Positions 6,753 to 12,355 of a DNA stretch of 21,260 bases are shown here, one piece after another. The stretch is taken from positions 1-21,260 of IMG/VR virus record IMGVR_UViG_3300006802_000713. One strand, given 5' to 3'. The DNA comes from a virus. The position numbers and the translations under genes are program-made. The notes below the pieces were generated by a model. The model was not told the DNA's origin. It saw nothing but the letters and a program-made list of their open reading frames with translations, and did no database searches. Numbering within the stretch: position 1 is the first letter of the stretch; every line of letters begins with the position of its first letter.

Positions 6753-6977
6753 TTAGCGCTTTTGTTGCATGCGTTGAATGTCTGCCCACGTGTAGCCAAA
6801 AATGAGGTTAGTGGGGGCGTCTGTGTCGCGTTCTACAAACCAATCGCGCTCGTCGGTTTCGTATCCTTCCGCGTCAACGCGGCTTCGGGAATAGACACTG
6901 TGGTTTATTTCGCCTAGCGCTCGCGCGGTTTCGCGCGCTTCGGTTTCGCTGAAAGGCCCCGCTACGGTGATTTGCAT
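6753..6977 (-). CDS. Small phage protein, unknown function
   Basis: This is a 74-aa protein, MQITVAGPFSETEARETARA onward. The ATG is preceded by GGAGACCCACACCATG, one base different from the cassette used by three neighbours. The longer in-frame region to 7250 antisenses the adjacent gene and is excluded. A short strand, a helix with ETEARETARALGEI, an acidic polar centre (VDAEGYETDERDWFVERDTD) and a C-terminal amphipathic helix (TWADIQRMQQKR) are visible. It resembles other small acidic phage early proteins in composition only. No function is assigned. Confidence 0.68.
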   Translation of the reverse strand: MQITVAGPFSETEARETARALGEINHSVYSRSRVDAEGYETDERDWFVERDTDAPTNLIFGYTWADIQRMQQKR

Positions 6978-6996
6978 GGTGTGGGTCTCCAGAAAG

Positions 6997-7326
6997 TCAG
7001 AAGAGAGTGAAAAGCGCGCGCTTCTCAATCGTTGTGATGGCCGGCGATGCCCAAGCATTCGGGGCTGTGCGATCGCTACGGCCGAAGCGCTCCAGATCCG
7101 CACGCATGCCACGCGGCGCGCCAAGCTCGCCTTTGGCCATGGAGAGTGCGCGCTCGATAGCGTCGCGCTTCGTCGTGCACACAGAGAACGATTCAGAGAG
7201 GCAGCCCGGAATGTGCCACTCTGCGACCCAGACCATGCGCCGGAGCGCACGGGCTTGCACGTCCTGATAGCTCAGGAATTGACCGTCGTTGATCGCTTGC
7301 AGGGCTTCATAGAAAGAGAGTTTCAT
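6997..7326 (-). CDS. Small phage protein, unknown function
   Basis: This is a 109-aa protein starting MKLSFYEALQAINDGQFLSY. It has the exact cassette GGAGACCTACACCATG before the ATG. The first helix and strand (ALQAINDGQFLSYQDVQARALRRMVWV) recall the small domains found in many phage hypothetical proteins that begin with a short helix followed by a DG-turn. The C-terminal half is basic and helical (TTKRDAIERALSMAKGELGA). Three cysteine, tryptophan and histidine-rich positions (AEWHIPGCLSESFSVC) could suggest metal binding, but the spacing is not a recognised zinc motif. The function is unknown. Confidence 0.7.
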   Translation of the reverse strand: MKLSFYEALQAINDGQFLSYQDVQARALRRMVWVAEWHIPGCLSESFSVCTTKRDAIERALSMAKGELGAPRGMRADLERFGRSDRTAPNAWASPAITTIEKRALFTLF

Positions 7327-7358
7327 GGTGTAGGTCTCCAGAGTGAGTCAGAAGAGGG

Positions 7359-7592
7359 TCAACGGCGGAAACGGGTAGCTGTTTCACCGAAGTGCTTTTG
7401 CCCGTAGGCAACTGCGGCCTTGACGGTGCGGAAAGACAGGTAGTTGTCGTGCGCCCGAACACCCGTGTCTCCGTTCGGGTTCGCCCAATAGAGAGCGAAC
7501 CACGGTCCACGAGTCTCAGGCATCAGGTCGTCCCAGACTTCAAGGCGCGCGGCGTACTGCGTGCCGTTTGAGAGGTTGACTGTGTGCGGCAT
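7359..7592 (-). CDS. Small phage protein, unknown function
   Basis: This is a 77-aa protein starting MPHTVNLSNGTQYAARLEVW. The ATG at 7592 lies four bases after the upstream TAA (TAA-CACC-ATG). GAGG is encoded by the last codons of the upstream gene, which decides this start over one at 7631. It looks like a compact beta-rich fold: RGPWFALYWANPNGDTGVRAHDNYLSF, then a C-terminal helix TVKAAVAYGQKHFGETATRF. That pairing resembles small single-stranded-DNA-type or host-factor-binding domains, but no family could be named. Confidence 0.66.
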   Translation of the reverse strand: MPHTVNLSNGTQYAARLEVWDDLMPETRGPWFALYWANPNGDTGVRAHDNYLSFRTVKAAVAYGQKHFGETATRFRR

Positions 7593-7596
7593 GGTG

Positions 7597-7887
7597 TTAG
7601 TCCTCAGAGTAGGCGGAGGGGATACGTTCACCGGAATGAGTGCAGAACAGCGCGTGGTCTTCGTAATTCACGTCGACGCCCAGCACGCGCCAGCCATCGT
7701 TCGCGCTGTCGCGGATGCTCCGCAAAACTTGACGGATGTTCGCGCGCACCGAGTCAAAGCTAAGCGCTTCGCCATCGTCGGCAACAAAGTACAAGGGGTA
7801 ACCACCAGGCCAAGCGAAGGGGCCGGCGCGTAGCGTTTCGCGCAGCTGCAAACCGTTGACGATGGTTCGGTGATGGCGGGATTGCAT
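7597..7887 (-). CDS. Small conserved phage protein, unknown function
   Basis: This is a 96-aa protein, MQSRHHRTIVNGLQLRETLR onward, with the distinctive segment AGPFAWPGGYPLYFVADDGE. The pattern GGYP-x-F-x-x-D-G-E followed by a Cys/His segment is common in small hypothetical proteins of proteobacterial phages. Here the later part reads NYEDHALFCTHSGERIPSAY, with only one cysteine of the usual pair, so a zinc site would be incomplete. The ATG is four bases after the upstream TGA (TGA-CACC-ATG), with GGAGGG inside the upstream gene's end. Its own last codons S-E-D-stop form the next ribosome site. The function is unknown. Confidence 0.75.
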   Translation of the reverse strand: MQSRHHRTIVNGLQLRETLRAGPFAWPGGYPLYFVADDGEALSFDSVRANIRQVLRSIRDSANDGWRVLGVDVNYEDHALFCTHSGERIPSAYSED

Positions 7888-7891
7888 GGTG

Positions 7892-8092
7892 TCAGCCCTC
7901 CGAAGTGTTCAACTTCGAATCGCAGGCGAGGGCGTGCAGGATGCACTCGCCGAGTTCATGCGCCGCGGCAACGTAGCTCAAGCCGTCGCGCACTTGCTTG
8001 CCGTAGGTGACGCGGAACAAACCCCGCGCGGTTTCGTGTTGCTCCAGCTTGATCGGGAATGCAGCGTCAGGGAGTTCAAAGCACAGTCGCAT
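7892..8092 (-). CDS. Small phage protein, unknown function
   Basis: This is a 66-aa protein starting MRLCFELPDAAFPIKLEQHE. The ATG has GGAGG seven bases upstream, a strong site. The first half is strand-like (ARGLFRVTYGKQV). The second is a helix with ELGECILHALACDS. It ends S-E-G-stop, whose codons TCG GAG GGC TGA make the ribosome site of the next gene. It carries three cysteines. No family or function was recognised. The sequence recalls other short phage proteins that begin with a hydrophobic strand and an acidic loop. Confidence 0.66.
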   Translation of the reverse strand: MRLCFELPDAAFPIKLEQHETARGLFRVTYGKQVRDGLSYVAAAHELGECILHALACDSKLNTSEG

Positions 8093-8110
8093 GTTGTGGC
8101 CTCCAGAAAG

Positions 8111-8257
8111 TCAGAGCATGAGGAACAAACCGATAGCGCCAACTGCGGCAGCTGCGCCGCCGTAGAGGGCTGCAGCCGGCGAAGCAAGGGCGATACCGCC
8201 GACGAACAGGAAGAGGATGCCGAACAGGAACGCGGCGATGAGGATGGCGTCAGGCAC
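8111..8257 (-). CDS. 48-aa two-helix membrane protein
   Basis: The GTG start stands two bases after the upstream TGA, with AGGGG eight bases before it. The product VPDAILIAAFLFGILFLFVG continues with GIALASPAAALYGGAAAAVG and eight more residues. It is almost entirely hydrophobic, with two likely membrane helices separated by a small-residue turn and no charged residues after D3. Two-helix phage proteins of this size include holins, but no lysis genes are nearby. Host-membrane modification or exclusion is equally possible. It is too short for many gene finders. The coupling to both neighbours supports it. Confidence 0.58.
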   Translation of the reverse strand: MPDAILIAAFLFGILFLFVGGIALASPAAALYGGAAAAVGAIGLFLML

Positions 8258-8259
8258 AG

Positions 8260-8475
8260 TCAAAGCCCCTTCGCAAGCTCACGCTCGCACGACGCGGCCG
8301 CGCGTTCAAGAATTCGGGCATAGCGGGCCCAGATTCGGCCGGCTTGGCTATCACCCCAACACGCTTGCAGTTCGGTATGCGCTTCATTGAACCGTGCCGC
8401 AGCATTACACAGCACTACAGGGATGTCTTCGGGCGTTGCTTGGTCAAGATCAAGGGAGTTAGAGGGGTTCGGCAT
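8260..8475 (-). CDS. Conserved small helical phage protein, unknown function; first gene of the leftward cluster
   Basis: This is a 71-aa protein, MPNPSNSLDLDQATPEDIPV onward. The ATG follows GGAGACCTACACC. The core (AARFNEAHTELQACWGDSQAG, then RIWARYARILERAAASCERE) is a helical pattern I recognise from small hypothetical proteins of proteobacterial phages, which contain a similar ELQ-x-x-W-x-D-x-x-AG-x-x-W and ILERAA core. It is the gene nearest the divergent regulatory region, so it should be the first gene transcribed in the leftward operon. Its function is unknown. Confidence 0.76.
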   Translation of the reverse strand: MPNPSNSLDLDQATPEDIPVVLCNAAARFNEAHTELQACWGDSQAGRIWARYARILERAAASCERELAKGL

Positions 8476-8516
8476 GGTGTAGGTCTCCGGTTGCGATGCA
8501 CAGAGTATCGGCCACC

Positions 8517-8584
8517 AAACGTGCAAAGAAAAGCAGAAAAGTTTGAAGATCGCACCCCCTCAAACGTGAAAGTTTCTGCACGTT
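8517..8584. promoter_or_regulatory. Nested inverted repeats, candidate operator or origin in divergent region
   Basis: Three inverted pairs are nested around one centre: AACGTGCA 8518-8525 with TGCACGTT 8577-8584, GCAGAAA 8533-8539 with TTTCTGC 8573-8579, and GTTTGA 8541-8546 with TCAAAC 8560-8565. The inner loop is 13 bases. The direct repeat AAACGTG-(C)-AAAG also occurs at 8517-8528 and 8562-8572. It lies between the first minus-strand gene and the plus-strand promoter, so it is placed to bind a dimeric regulator acting on both directions. A cruciform is also possible. Confidence 0.5.
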
Positions 8585-8650
8585 CGCTCAAAATGTCGCC
8601 CAAATCCTGCCGCGGCGACAAAGTGCTGCACCGCAACAAAAATTCGACTA

Positions 8651-8691
8651 GCAATTTATTGCTTGTTTTCTCTGCGCTTATGCAATATACT
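8651..8691 (+). promoter_or_regulatory. Rightward sigma70-type promoter with abutting palindrome
   Basis: The -35 is TTGTTT (8663-8668) and the -10 is TATACT (8686-8691), 17 bases apart, in the most AT-rich DNA of the window. The interrupted palindrome GCAAT-TT-ATTGC (8651-8662) touches the -35, as an operator would. Transcription would start near 8698 and lead into the gene at 8721. No convincing leftward promoter could be picked out, although one must lie in this region for the minus-strand cluster. Confidence 0.55.
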
Positions 8692-8720
8692 GTCTAAGTC
8701 TTTCACCACGTGGAAAAATC

Positions 8721-9050
8721 ATGGCCAATCTTCACCGTTTAGAGGGTGATAGCCCGGAAATCGGCGGGATTCTGTTCGATTTTGGGGGTAATCTGACGAA
8801 AGCCGCCAGCTGGCGCAGCGCTGCGCCGGTCGCTGATCCCGTCGAGCTCGCGAAAGCTTGCACCGCGCAAGTGCTTGATTCGCTTATGAAAATGCCCAGC
8901 ACGCCCGCCACTGAAGCTGCGATCCGCAATACCAACTGGGTCTCGGCGGTCGCAGGCTGCGCGCACCACATCCGCGAGTGGAACGCCAGGCTGCGCGCCA
9001 GCATCGCGCAGGCTGTGGATAACATCCCGCTGGCCCCACCACAACACTAG
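8721..9050 (+). CDS. Small phage protein, unknown function
   Basis: This is a 109-aa protein starting MANLHRLEGDSPEIGGILFD. It stands alone between regulatory regions and is read toward the packaging genes. It begins with a short acidic beta-type segment (GGILFDFGGN) and continues as helices rich in Ala (DPVELAKACTAQVLDSLMKM; CAHHIREWNARLRASIAQAV). No signal or membrane helix is present. Being first after a good promoter and operator-like palindromes, it could be a regulator, but no helix-turn-helix was seen. Its 3' end contains a perfect DnaA box. The ribosome site before ATG 8721 is weak. Confidence 0.62.
   Translation: MANLHRLEGDSPEIGGILFDFGGNLTKAASWRSAAPVADPVELAKACTAQVLDSLMKMPSTPATEAAIRNTNWVSAVAGCAHHIREWNARLRASIAQAVDNIPLAPPQH
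9014..9022 (-). promoter_or_regulatory. DnaA box (TTATCCACA on minus strand)
   Basis: A perfect match to the DnaA consensus TTATCCACA on the minus strand. It lies inside the end of the 109-aa gene, where it encodes part of QAVDN. An identical copy lies exactly 100 bp downstream. Confidence 0.45.
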
Positions 9051-9113
9051 TTGGCGGAGTAGACATAACGCCCGTTATCGCAGGTGAGGCCTTGAAAACC
9101 GTTGTCCCCAGAC

Positions 9114-9122
9114 TGTGGATAA
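9114..9122 (-). promoter_or_regulatory. DnaA box (TTATCCACA on minus strand)
   Basis: The second perfect match, in non-coding DNA, in the same orientation and 100 bp from the first. Two copies with this spacing can recruit host DnaA at an origin or act as a regulatory site. Two 9-mers can also arise by chance, so this is tentative. Confidence 0.45.
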
Positions 9123-9129
9123 CCCGCGC

Positions 9130-9173
9130 GGCTCGGCGGGCGCTTGGCTCGGCGGGCGCTTGGCTCGGCGGGC
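9130..9173. repeat. 16-bp GC-rich tandem repeat, 2.75 copies
   Basis: The unit GGCTCGGCGGGCGCTT is repeated twice exactly (9130-9145, 9146-9161), followed by 12 bases of a third copy (9162-9173). It lies in a gene-free stretch (9051-9407). A separate 12-bp direct repeat CGCCAGGAAAAG stands at 9217-9228 and 9244-9255. Neither looks like a known binding site. Confidence 0.85.
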
Positions 9174-9254
9174 CAGGCCTGCAGCGGTCGGGGCCCGAGG
9201 ACCGGGGCGTATGTCGCGCCAGGAAAAGCGCGCCGGAGAAGTTCGCCAGGAAAA

Positions 9255-9308
9255 GAGGGGGTGGGGGTAGGGGGAGGCCCCCTTTTGCGCAAGCCCCTCC
9301 ACCCCCTC
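9255..9308 (+). terminator. Terminator-like GC hairpin and G-run block
   Basis: GGGGG-AGG-CCCCC followed by TTTT (9270-9286) has the form of an intrinsic terminator. A larger pairing is also possible: GAGGGGGTGG (9255-9264) is perfectly complementary to CCACCCCCTC (9299-9308). Three runs of five G's at 9257-9274 could alternatively stack as a quadruplex. It would end the short transcript from 8721. The three-base loop and short T tract make it only moderately convincing. Confidence 0.42.
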
Positions 9309-9340
9309 CTGGGGCCCCACCCGGACAAAATTTTTGGGGA

Positions 9341-9370
9341 TTTTTGCAAATTTGACTTTGTTTGCAAAAA
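9341..9370. promoter_or_regulatory. Perfect 10-bp inverted repeat, candidate operator
   Basis: TTTTTGCAAA (9341-9350) and TTTGCAAAAA (9361-9370) are exact inverse complements with a 10-base spacer, about 40 bases before the first gene of the packaging operon. The centre-to-centre distance of 20 bp, about two helical turns, suits a dimeric DNA-binding protein. The arms are AT-rich, so an RNA hairpin terminator is less likely. Partial promoter elements (TTGACT at 9352) lie within it, but no good -10 follows. Confidence 0.5.
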
Positions 9371-9407
9371 TCAGCACGTTCAACATACGAACCGAAAGCC
9401 AACTGCC

Positions 9408-9575
9408 GTGCCCATCGAACTCCGACCCGTCAACGCCAAAACGCACGCAGAACTTGCGGGCGAACTCGCCGGTCGAATCACCGCTTTGCTGCACGAGTAC
9501 GACGGACTGCCGCTCGCGCTCGTCTTGGGCACGTTGCGCGTGGTCGAACACGAACTGATTGCCGACGCCCGATGA
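9408..9575 (+). CDS. Small conserved phage protein preceding terminase
   Basis: This 55-aa protein starts at GTG 9408 (VPIELRPVNAKTHAELAGEL). It is helical and ends HEYDGLPLALVLGTLRVVEHELI. Small proteins of this shape, with a DGLPL-x-x-V-x-G-x-L-x-x-VEH segment, often precede phage terminase small-subunit genes. Their role is unknown. The stop overlaps the terminase start in ATGA, so the two are coupled. There is only a weak ribosome site before the GTG, and the exact start is uncertain. The frame is open further upstream, but across the terminator-like GC block, which is not plausible coding sequence. Confidence 0.62.
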   Translation: MPIELRPVNAKTHAELAGELAGRITALLHEYDGLPLALVLGTLRVVEHELIADAR

Positions 9576-10324
9576 ACGCCATCACACGACCCGCCGAGCC
9601 CGGTGCACTCGCACTGTCCGAACCGAAATACGAAGCCTTCGTGCAGCACTATGTTGCGTGCGGCGGCGCCAGGGCCGAAGCGGCTCGCCTCGCGGGGGTC
9701 ACCGTTGTCACGGCGAAGAAGCTGCTCAACGACCAGGACGTGGTCGACAGGATCCGCTTCATCAACGCGCAGCAGTTCCGCGAGATCGGCGTCACCGCCG
9801 AGCGCGTCAAGCAGGAACTCGCGTACGCAGCCTTCCAGAACGCCGCGGACCTCTTCGACGCCGACGGCAACCTCATCCCGGTGCACGCGCTGCCCGACGA
9901 GGTGGCCCGCACCATCACCCAGGTCGAGGTCGAAGTGCGCGACAAGCTGGTGAAGGACGAGGACGGCAACCCCACCGTCGAGAGCGTCACGATCAAGAAG
10001 ATCAAGCGCGTCGACAAGCTCGCCGCCCTGACCCTGTTCGCGCGGCACTTCAAGATCGTTGGCGCCGAGGACGACGGGGTGAACATGCTGGCGTCGGCGC
10101 TGGCCGACCGGCTCAACGCCGCCAAGCGGCGCATCGGTGAGCCGCCGCCCGTTGACCAGGTGATCGACGACGCCACGTACCCGGCGCCGCGCGCCGTCGT
10201 GACCGACTCGTCGGCCGACACCGAGGCGCGTATCATCGGGGAGGGCGTGCTGGTGCAGGACGAACCCGCCACGGACACGTTCGCTTCCCCTGAGCAACCG
10301 GAGAACGACGATGAAATTTGGTGA
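9572..10324 (+). CDS. Terminase small subunit
   Basis: This 250-aa protein is the DNA-recognition part of the packaging motor. It would bind the pac or cos site and recruit the large subunit. Residues about 20-65 form the typical terminase_2 helix-turn-helix: YEAFVQHYVACGGARAEAAR, then LAGVTVVTAKKLLNDQDVV. A coiled helical part follows (FREIGVTAERVKQELAYAAF), then a beta/hinge section (DEVARTITQVEVEVRD) and a disordered acidic tail. The ATG start overlaps the previous stop (ATGA). An in-frame extension from 9362 is possible but would overlap the 55-aa gene. The position directly before the poly-Thr gene and the large terminase supports the call. Confidence 0.88.
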   Translation: MNAITRPAEPGALALSEPKYEAFVQHYVACGGARAEAARLAGVTVVTAKKLLNDQDVVDRIRFINAQQFREIGVTAERVKQELAYAAFQNAADLFDADGNLIPVHALPDEVARTITQVEVEVRDKLVKDEDGNPTVESVTIKKIKRVDKLAALTLFARHFKIVGAEDDGVNMLASALADRLNAAKRRIGEPPPVDQVIDDATYPAPRAVVTDSSADTEARIIGEGVLVQDEPATDTFASPEQPENDDEIW

Positions 10325-10598
10325 CTCCACCACCACCACCACCACCACCACCACCACCACCCACAAGCCGCGCGCAATCGCCCCCCAGAACTTCCGCGCG
10401 CAGGCCACCGGCGTCGGCCAGACCACGCGCGCTTCGCGCATGACCGGCGCCGCCCGCGCACAGCGCGTCGCGGACCAGATCCCCGCCGGCTGCCGTGCCT
10501 GCGTGCCCGAGGCCGAGGGGTACCCCGCCGCCAGCCCGGCGATGCCCGAGATGGGCGGCCCGGGCGCCATCTACCAGACCAAGGTCAACGGCCGATGA
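10311..10598 (+). CDS. Poly-threonine small phage protein between terminase subunits
   Basis: This is a 95-aa protein that begins MKFGDS, followed by eleven consecutive Thr residues. They are encoded by eleven identical ACC codons (10329-10361). The rest is basic and small-residue rich, with one short Cys-containing segment (PAGCRACVPEAEGYPA). Its ATG overlaps the terminase small-subunit end by 14 bases, and its stop overlaps the terminase large-subunit start (ATGA). It is thus fully integrated in the operon. The function is unknown. Its place between the two terminase genes suggests a packaging role, as an inference. Confidence 0.7.
   Translation: MKFGDSTTTTTTTTTTTHKPRAIAPQNFRAQATGVGQTTRASRMTGAARAQRVADQIPAGCRACVPEAEGYPAASPAMPEMGGPGAIYQTKVNGR
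10329..10361 (+). repeat. ACC trinucleotide microsatellite (11 units)
   Basis: Eleven identical ACC codons in a row, inside the small gene between the terminase subunits. Gain or loss of whole units changes the threonine tract without a frameshift. Slippage by one or two bases would break the gene. Confidence 0.95.
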
Positions 10599-12349
10599 CC
10601 GGACCCGGCCCGAACAACCACAAGCAGGGTTGGCACGGGCCGCGGCCGGAGGGCTTCCGCACCCTCAACCGCTGGTCGGCGGGGCTGTGGAAGAAGCACA
10701 TCGAGCCGGGCCCCGCACCCGACGAGATGCGCCTGCTCGCGATGCGCGGCGCGGAGCCGGTGCGGATGAACCGGGGCAACCTGCGCAACATCAACGTGGC
10801 CGGCACGATCAAGCCGCCCGACCCCTTGCTCACGATCGAGGTGCCCGTGGATCAGACCCGCCGCTCATCCGACCCCTACGCCGGCTCGCAAGTCGGCGAG
10901 TTGCTCGACAAGCTCGCCAGCTACCACGACGACTTCGCCGGCTTCGTGCGCTGGGCGTTCCCGTGGGGTGAGCCCGGCACGATGCTGGAGGGCATGACCG
11001 GCCCCGAGCAGTGGCAGCTGGAGCAGCAGGAGCGCATCAGCAAGGCGATCCGCGAGGGTGGCGCCGAGGGCTGCGTGATCGAGGAAGACGTGGCCTCCGG
11101 CCACGGCATCGGCAAGTCGGCCGAGGTGTCCTGGGCGATCCTGTGGGCGATCAGCACCAGCGCCGATACGCGCGGCGTGGTGACGGCGAACACGGACACG
11201 CAGCTGCGCACGAAGACGTGGGCCGAGCTCGGCAAGTGGTACCAACTGTTCATCGCCAAGCAACTGTTCACGCTCACCGCCACGGCCATCTTCATCGCCG
11301 GGGACCCCGACCGGCAGAAGACGTGGCGCATCGACCAGATCCCGTGGTCAAAGGAGCGCTCGGAAGCCTTCGCCGGCCTGCACAACCAAGGCAAGCGGAT
11401 CATCGTGATCTTCGACGAAGCCTCGGCCATCGACGACCTGATCTGGGACGTGACCGAGGGTGCGTTGACCGACGCGAAGACGCAGATCCTGTGGCTGCGC
11501 TACGGCAACCCGACCAAGACCAGCGGCCGGTTCTTCAAGAACTGCACGCAGGGCAAGCGCAACACCTACGTGCGCGTCGACTCGCGCACCGTCAGCTTCA
11601 CCAACAAGGCGCAGATCGCGGCCTGGGTGGAGGAATACGGCGAGGACAGCGACTTCGTGCGGGTGCGCGTCAAGGGCGAGTTCCCGCGCGCCGGCTACGC
11701 CAATTTCATCAGCCCCGAGCTCGTCGGGCAGGCCCGCCGGCGCCGCCTGCCGCCGCCGATGTACCAGGCCCACCCGAAGATCCTGGCCGTCGACCCGGCG
11801 CGCTTCGGCGACGACTTCTCGGTCATCACGCTGCGCCAGGGCCTGAAGGTGCACTTCCAGGTCGCGCTGTCAGGCTTCGACGGTGTCGACCTGGCCAGCC
11901 GGATCTTCGAGATCGTGCGCAAGGAAGGCCCGATCTCGTGCATCGCGTACGACGCGATCGGCAACGGCGCCGACCTCGACTCCGCGTTGCGCCGCATGCA
12001 GGGCTTGCCGGCGCTGATCCCGGTCACCTGGGGCGTGCCGGCCAAGGACGACAAGCAGTACTTCAACCAGCGCAGCGAGTGCTGGGGCAAGATGCGCGAC
12101 TTCCTGGAGAACGGGCAGATCCCAGACGATGACGGGCTTGCTGAAGAACTCATCAGCCTGGACTACGGCTACGACGCCAAGTTCCGGATCCAGTTGCAGA
12201 GCAAAAAGGATCTGAAGAAAGCAGGCGGCAAATCACCGGACAAGGCCGATTCGCTTGCCCTGACCTTCGTGCCCGACCTGATTGACCGGAAAGTGACCAT
12301 CGCCCGGGTGAAGCCGGTACAACGTAGAACGGTCGTGTGGACGCGCTAG
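10595..12349 (+). CDS. Terminase large subunit (ATPase-nuclease)
   Basis: This 584-aa motor and nuclease cuts the concatemer and pumps DNA into the procapsid through the portal. The ATPase has a Walker A-like SGHGIGKSAE with K174 and a Walker B of IIVIFDEAS with D274 and E275. The RNase-H-like nuclease has the acidic residues D400 (LAVDPARFGDD), D453 (IAYDAIGNG) and D552 (DKADSLAL) in the expected order. All catalytic residues are present, so it should be active. The ATG overlaps the preceding stop (ATGA). The length fits the family. The N-terminal 90 residues are basic and unusual and may contact the small subunit or the poly-Thr protein. Confidence 0.95.
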   Translation: MTGPGPNNHKQGWHGPRPEGFRTLNRWSAGLWKKHIEPGPAPDEMRLLAMRGAEPVRMNRGNLRNINVAGTIKPPDPLLTIEVPVDQTRRSSDPYAGSQVGELLDKLASYHDDFAGFVRWAFPWGEPGTMLEGMTGPEQWQLEQQERISKAIREGGAEGCVIEEDVASGHGIGKSAEVSWAILWAISTSADTRGVVTANTDTQLRTKTWAELGKWYQLFIAKQLFTLTATAIFIAGDPDRQKTWRIDQIPWSKERSEAFAGLHNQGKRIIVIFDEASAIDDLIWDVTEGALTDAKTQILWLRYGNPTKTSGRFFKNCTQGKRNTYVRVDSRTVSFTNKAQIAAWVEEYGEDSDFVRVRVKGEFPRAGYANFISPELVGQARRRRLPPPMYQAHPKILAVDPARFGDDFSVITLRQGLKVHFQVALSGFDGVDLASRIFEIVRKEGPISCIAYDAIGNGADLDSALRRMQGLPALIPVTWGVPAKDDKQYFNQRSECWGKMRDFLENGQIPDDDGLAEELISLDYGYDAKFRIQLQSKKDLKKAGGKSPDKADSLALTFVPDLIDRKVTIARVKPVQRRTVVWTR

Positions 12350-12355
12350 GTCGGC

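Noticed and set aside
8476-8516. GATACT (minus strand) as the -10 for the leftward cluster
   Set aside because: The nearest TTG-type -35 is only 11 bases away and the 17-base position is poor. A leftward promoter must exist nearby, but I cannot place it.
9047-9367. Minus-strand frame ending NGFQGLTCDNGRYVYSAN, whose stop shares CTAG with the plus-strand gene
   Set aside because: The last 20 or so residues look protein-like, but the rest reads through the GC repeat and G-run block with no credible start. At most it is a relic.
9380-10570. A 396-codon minus-strand frame with a long poly-valine tract
   Set aside because: It is antisense to the terminase small subunit and the poly-Thr gene. The valine run is just the complement of the ACC microsatellite.
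11011-12132. A 373-codon plus-strand frame inside the terminase large subunit
   Set aside because: It is out of frame with a clearly recognised terminase, Arg/Gly-rich, and has no start site or motifs.
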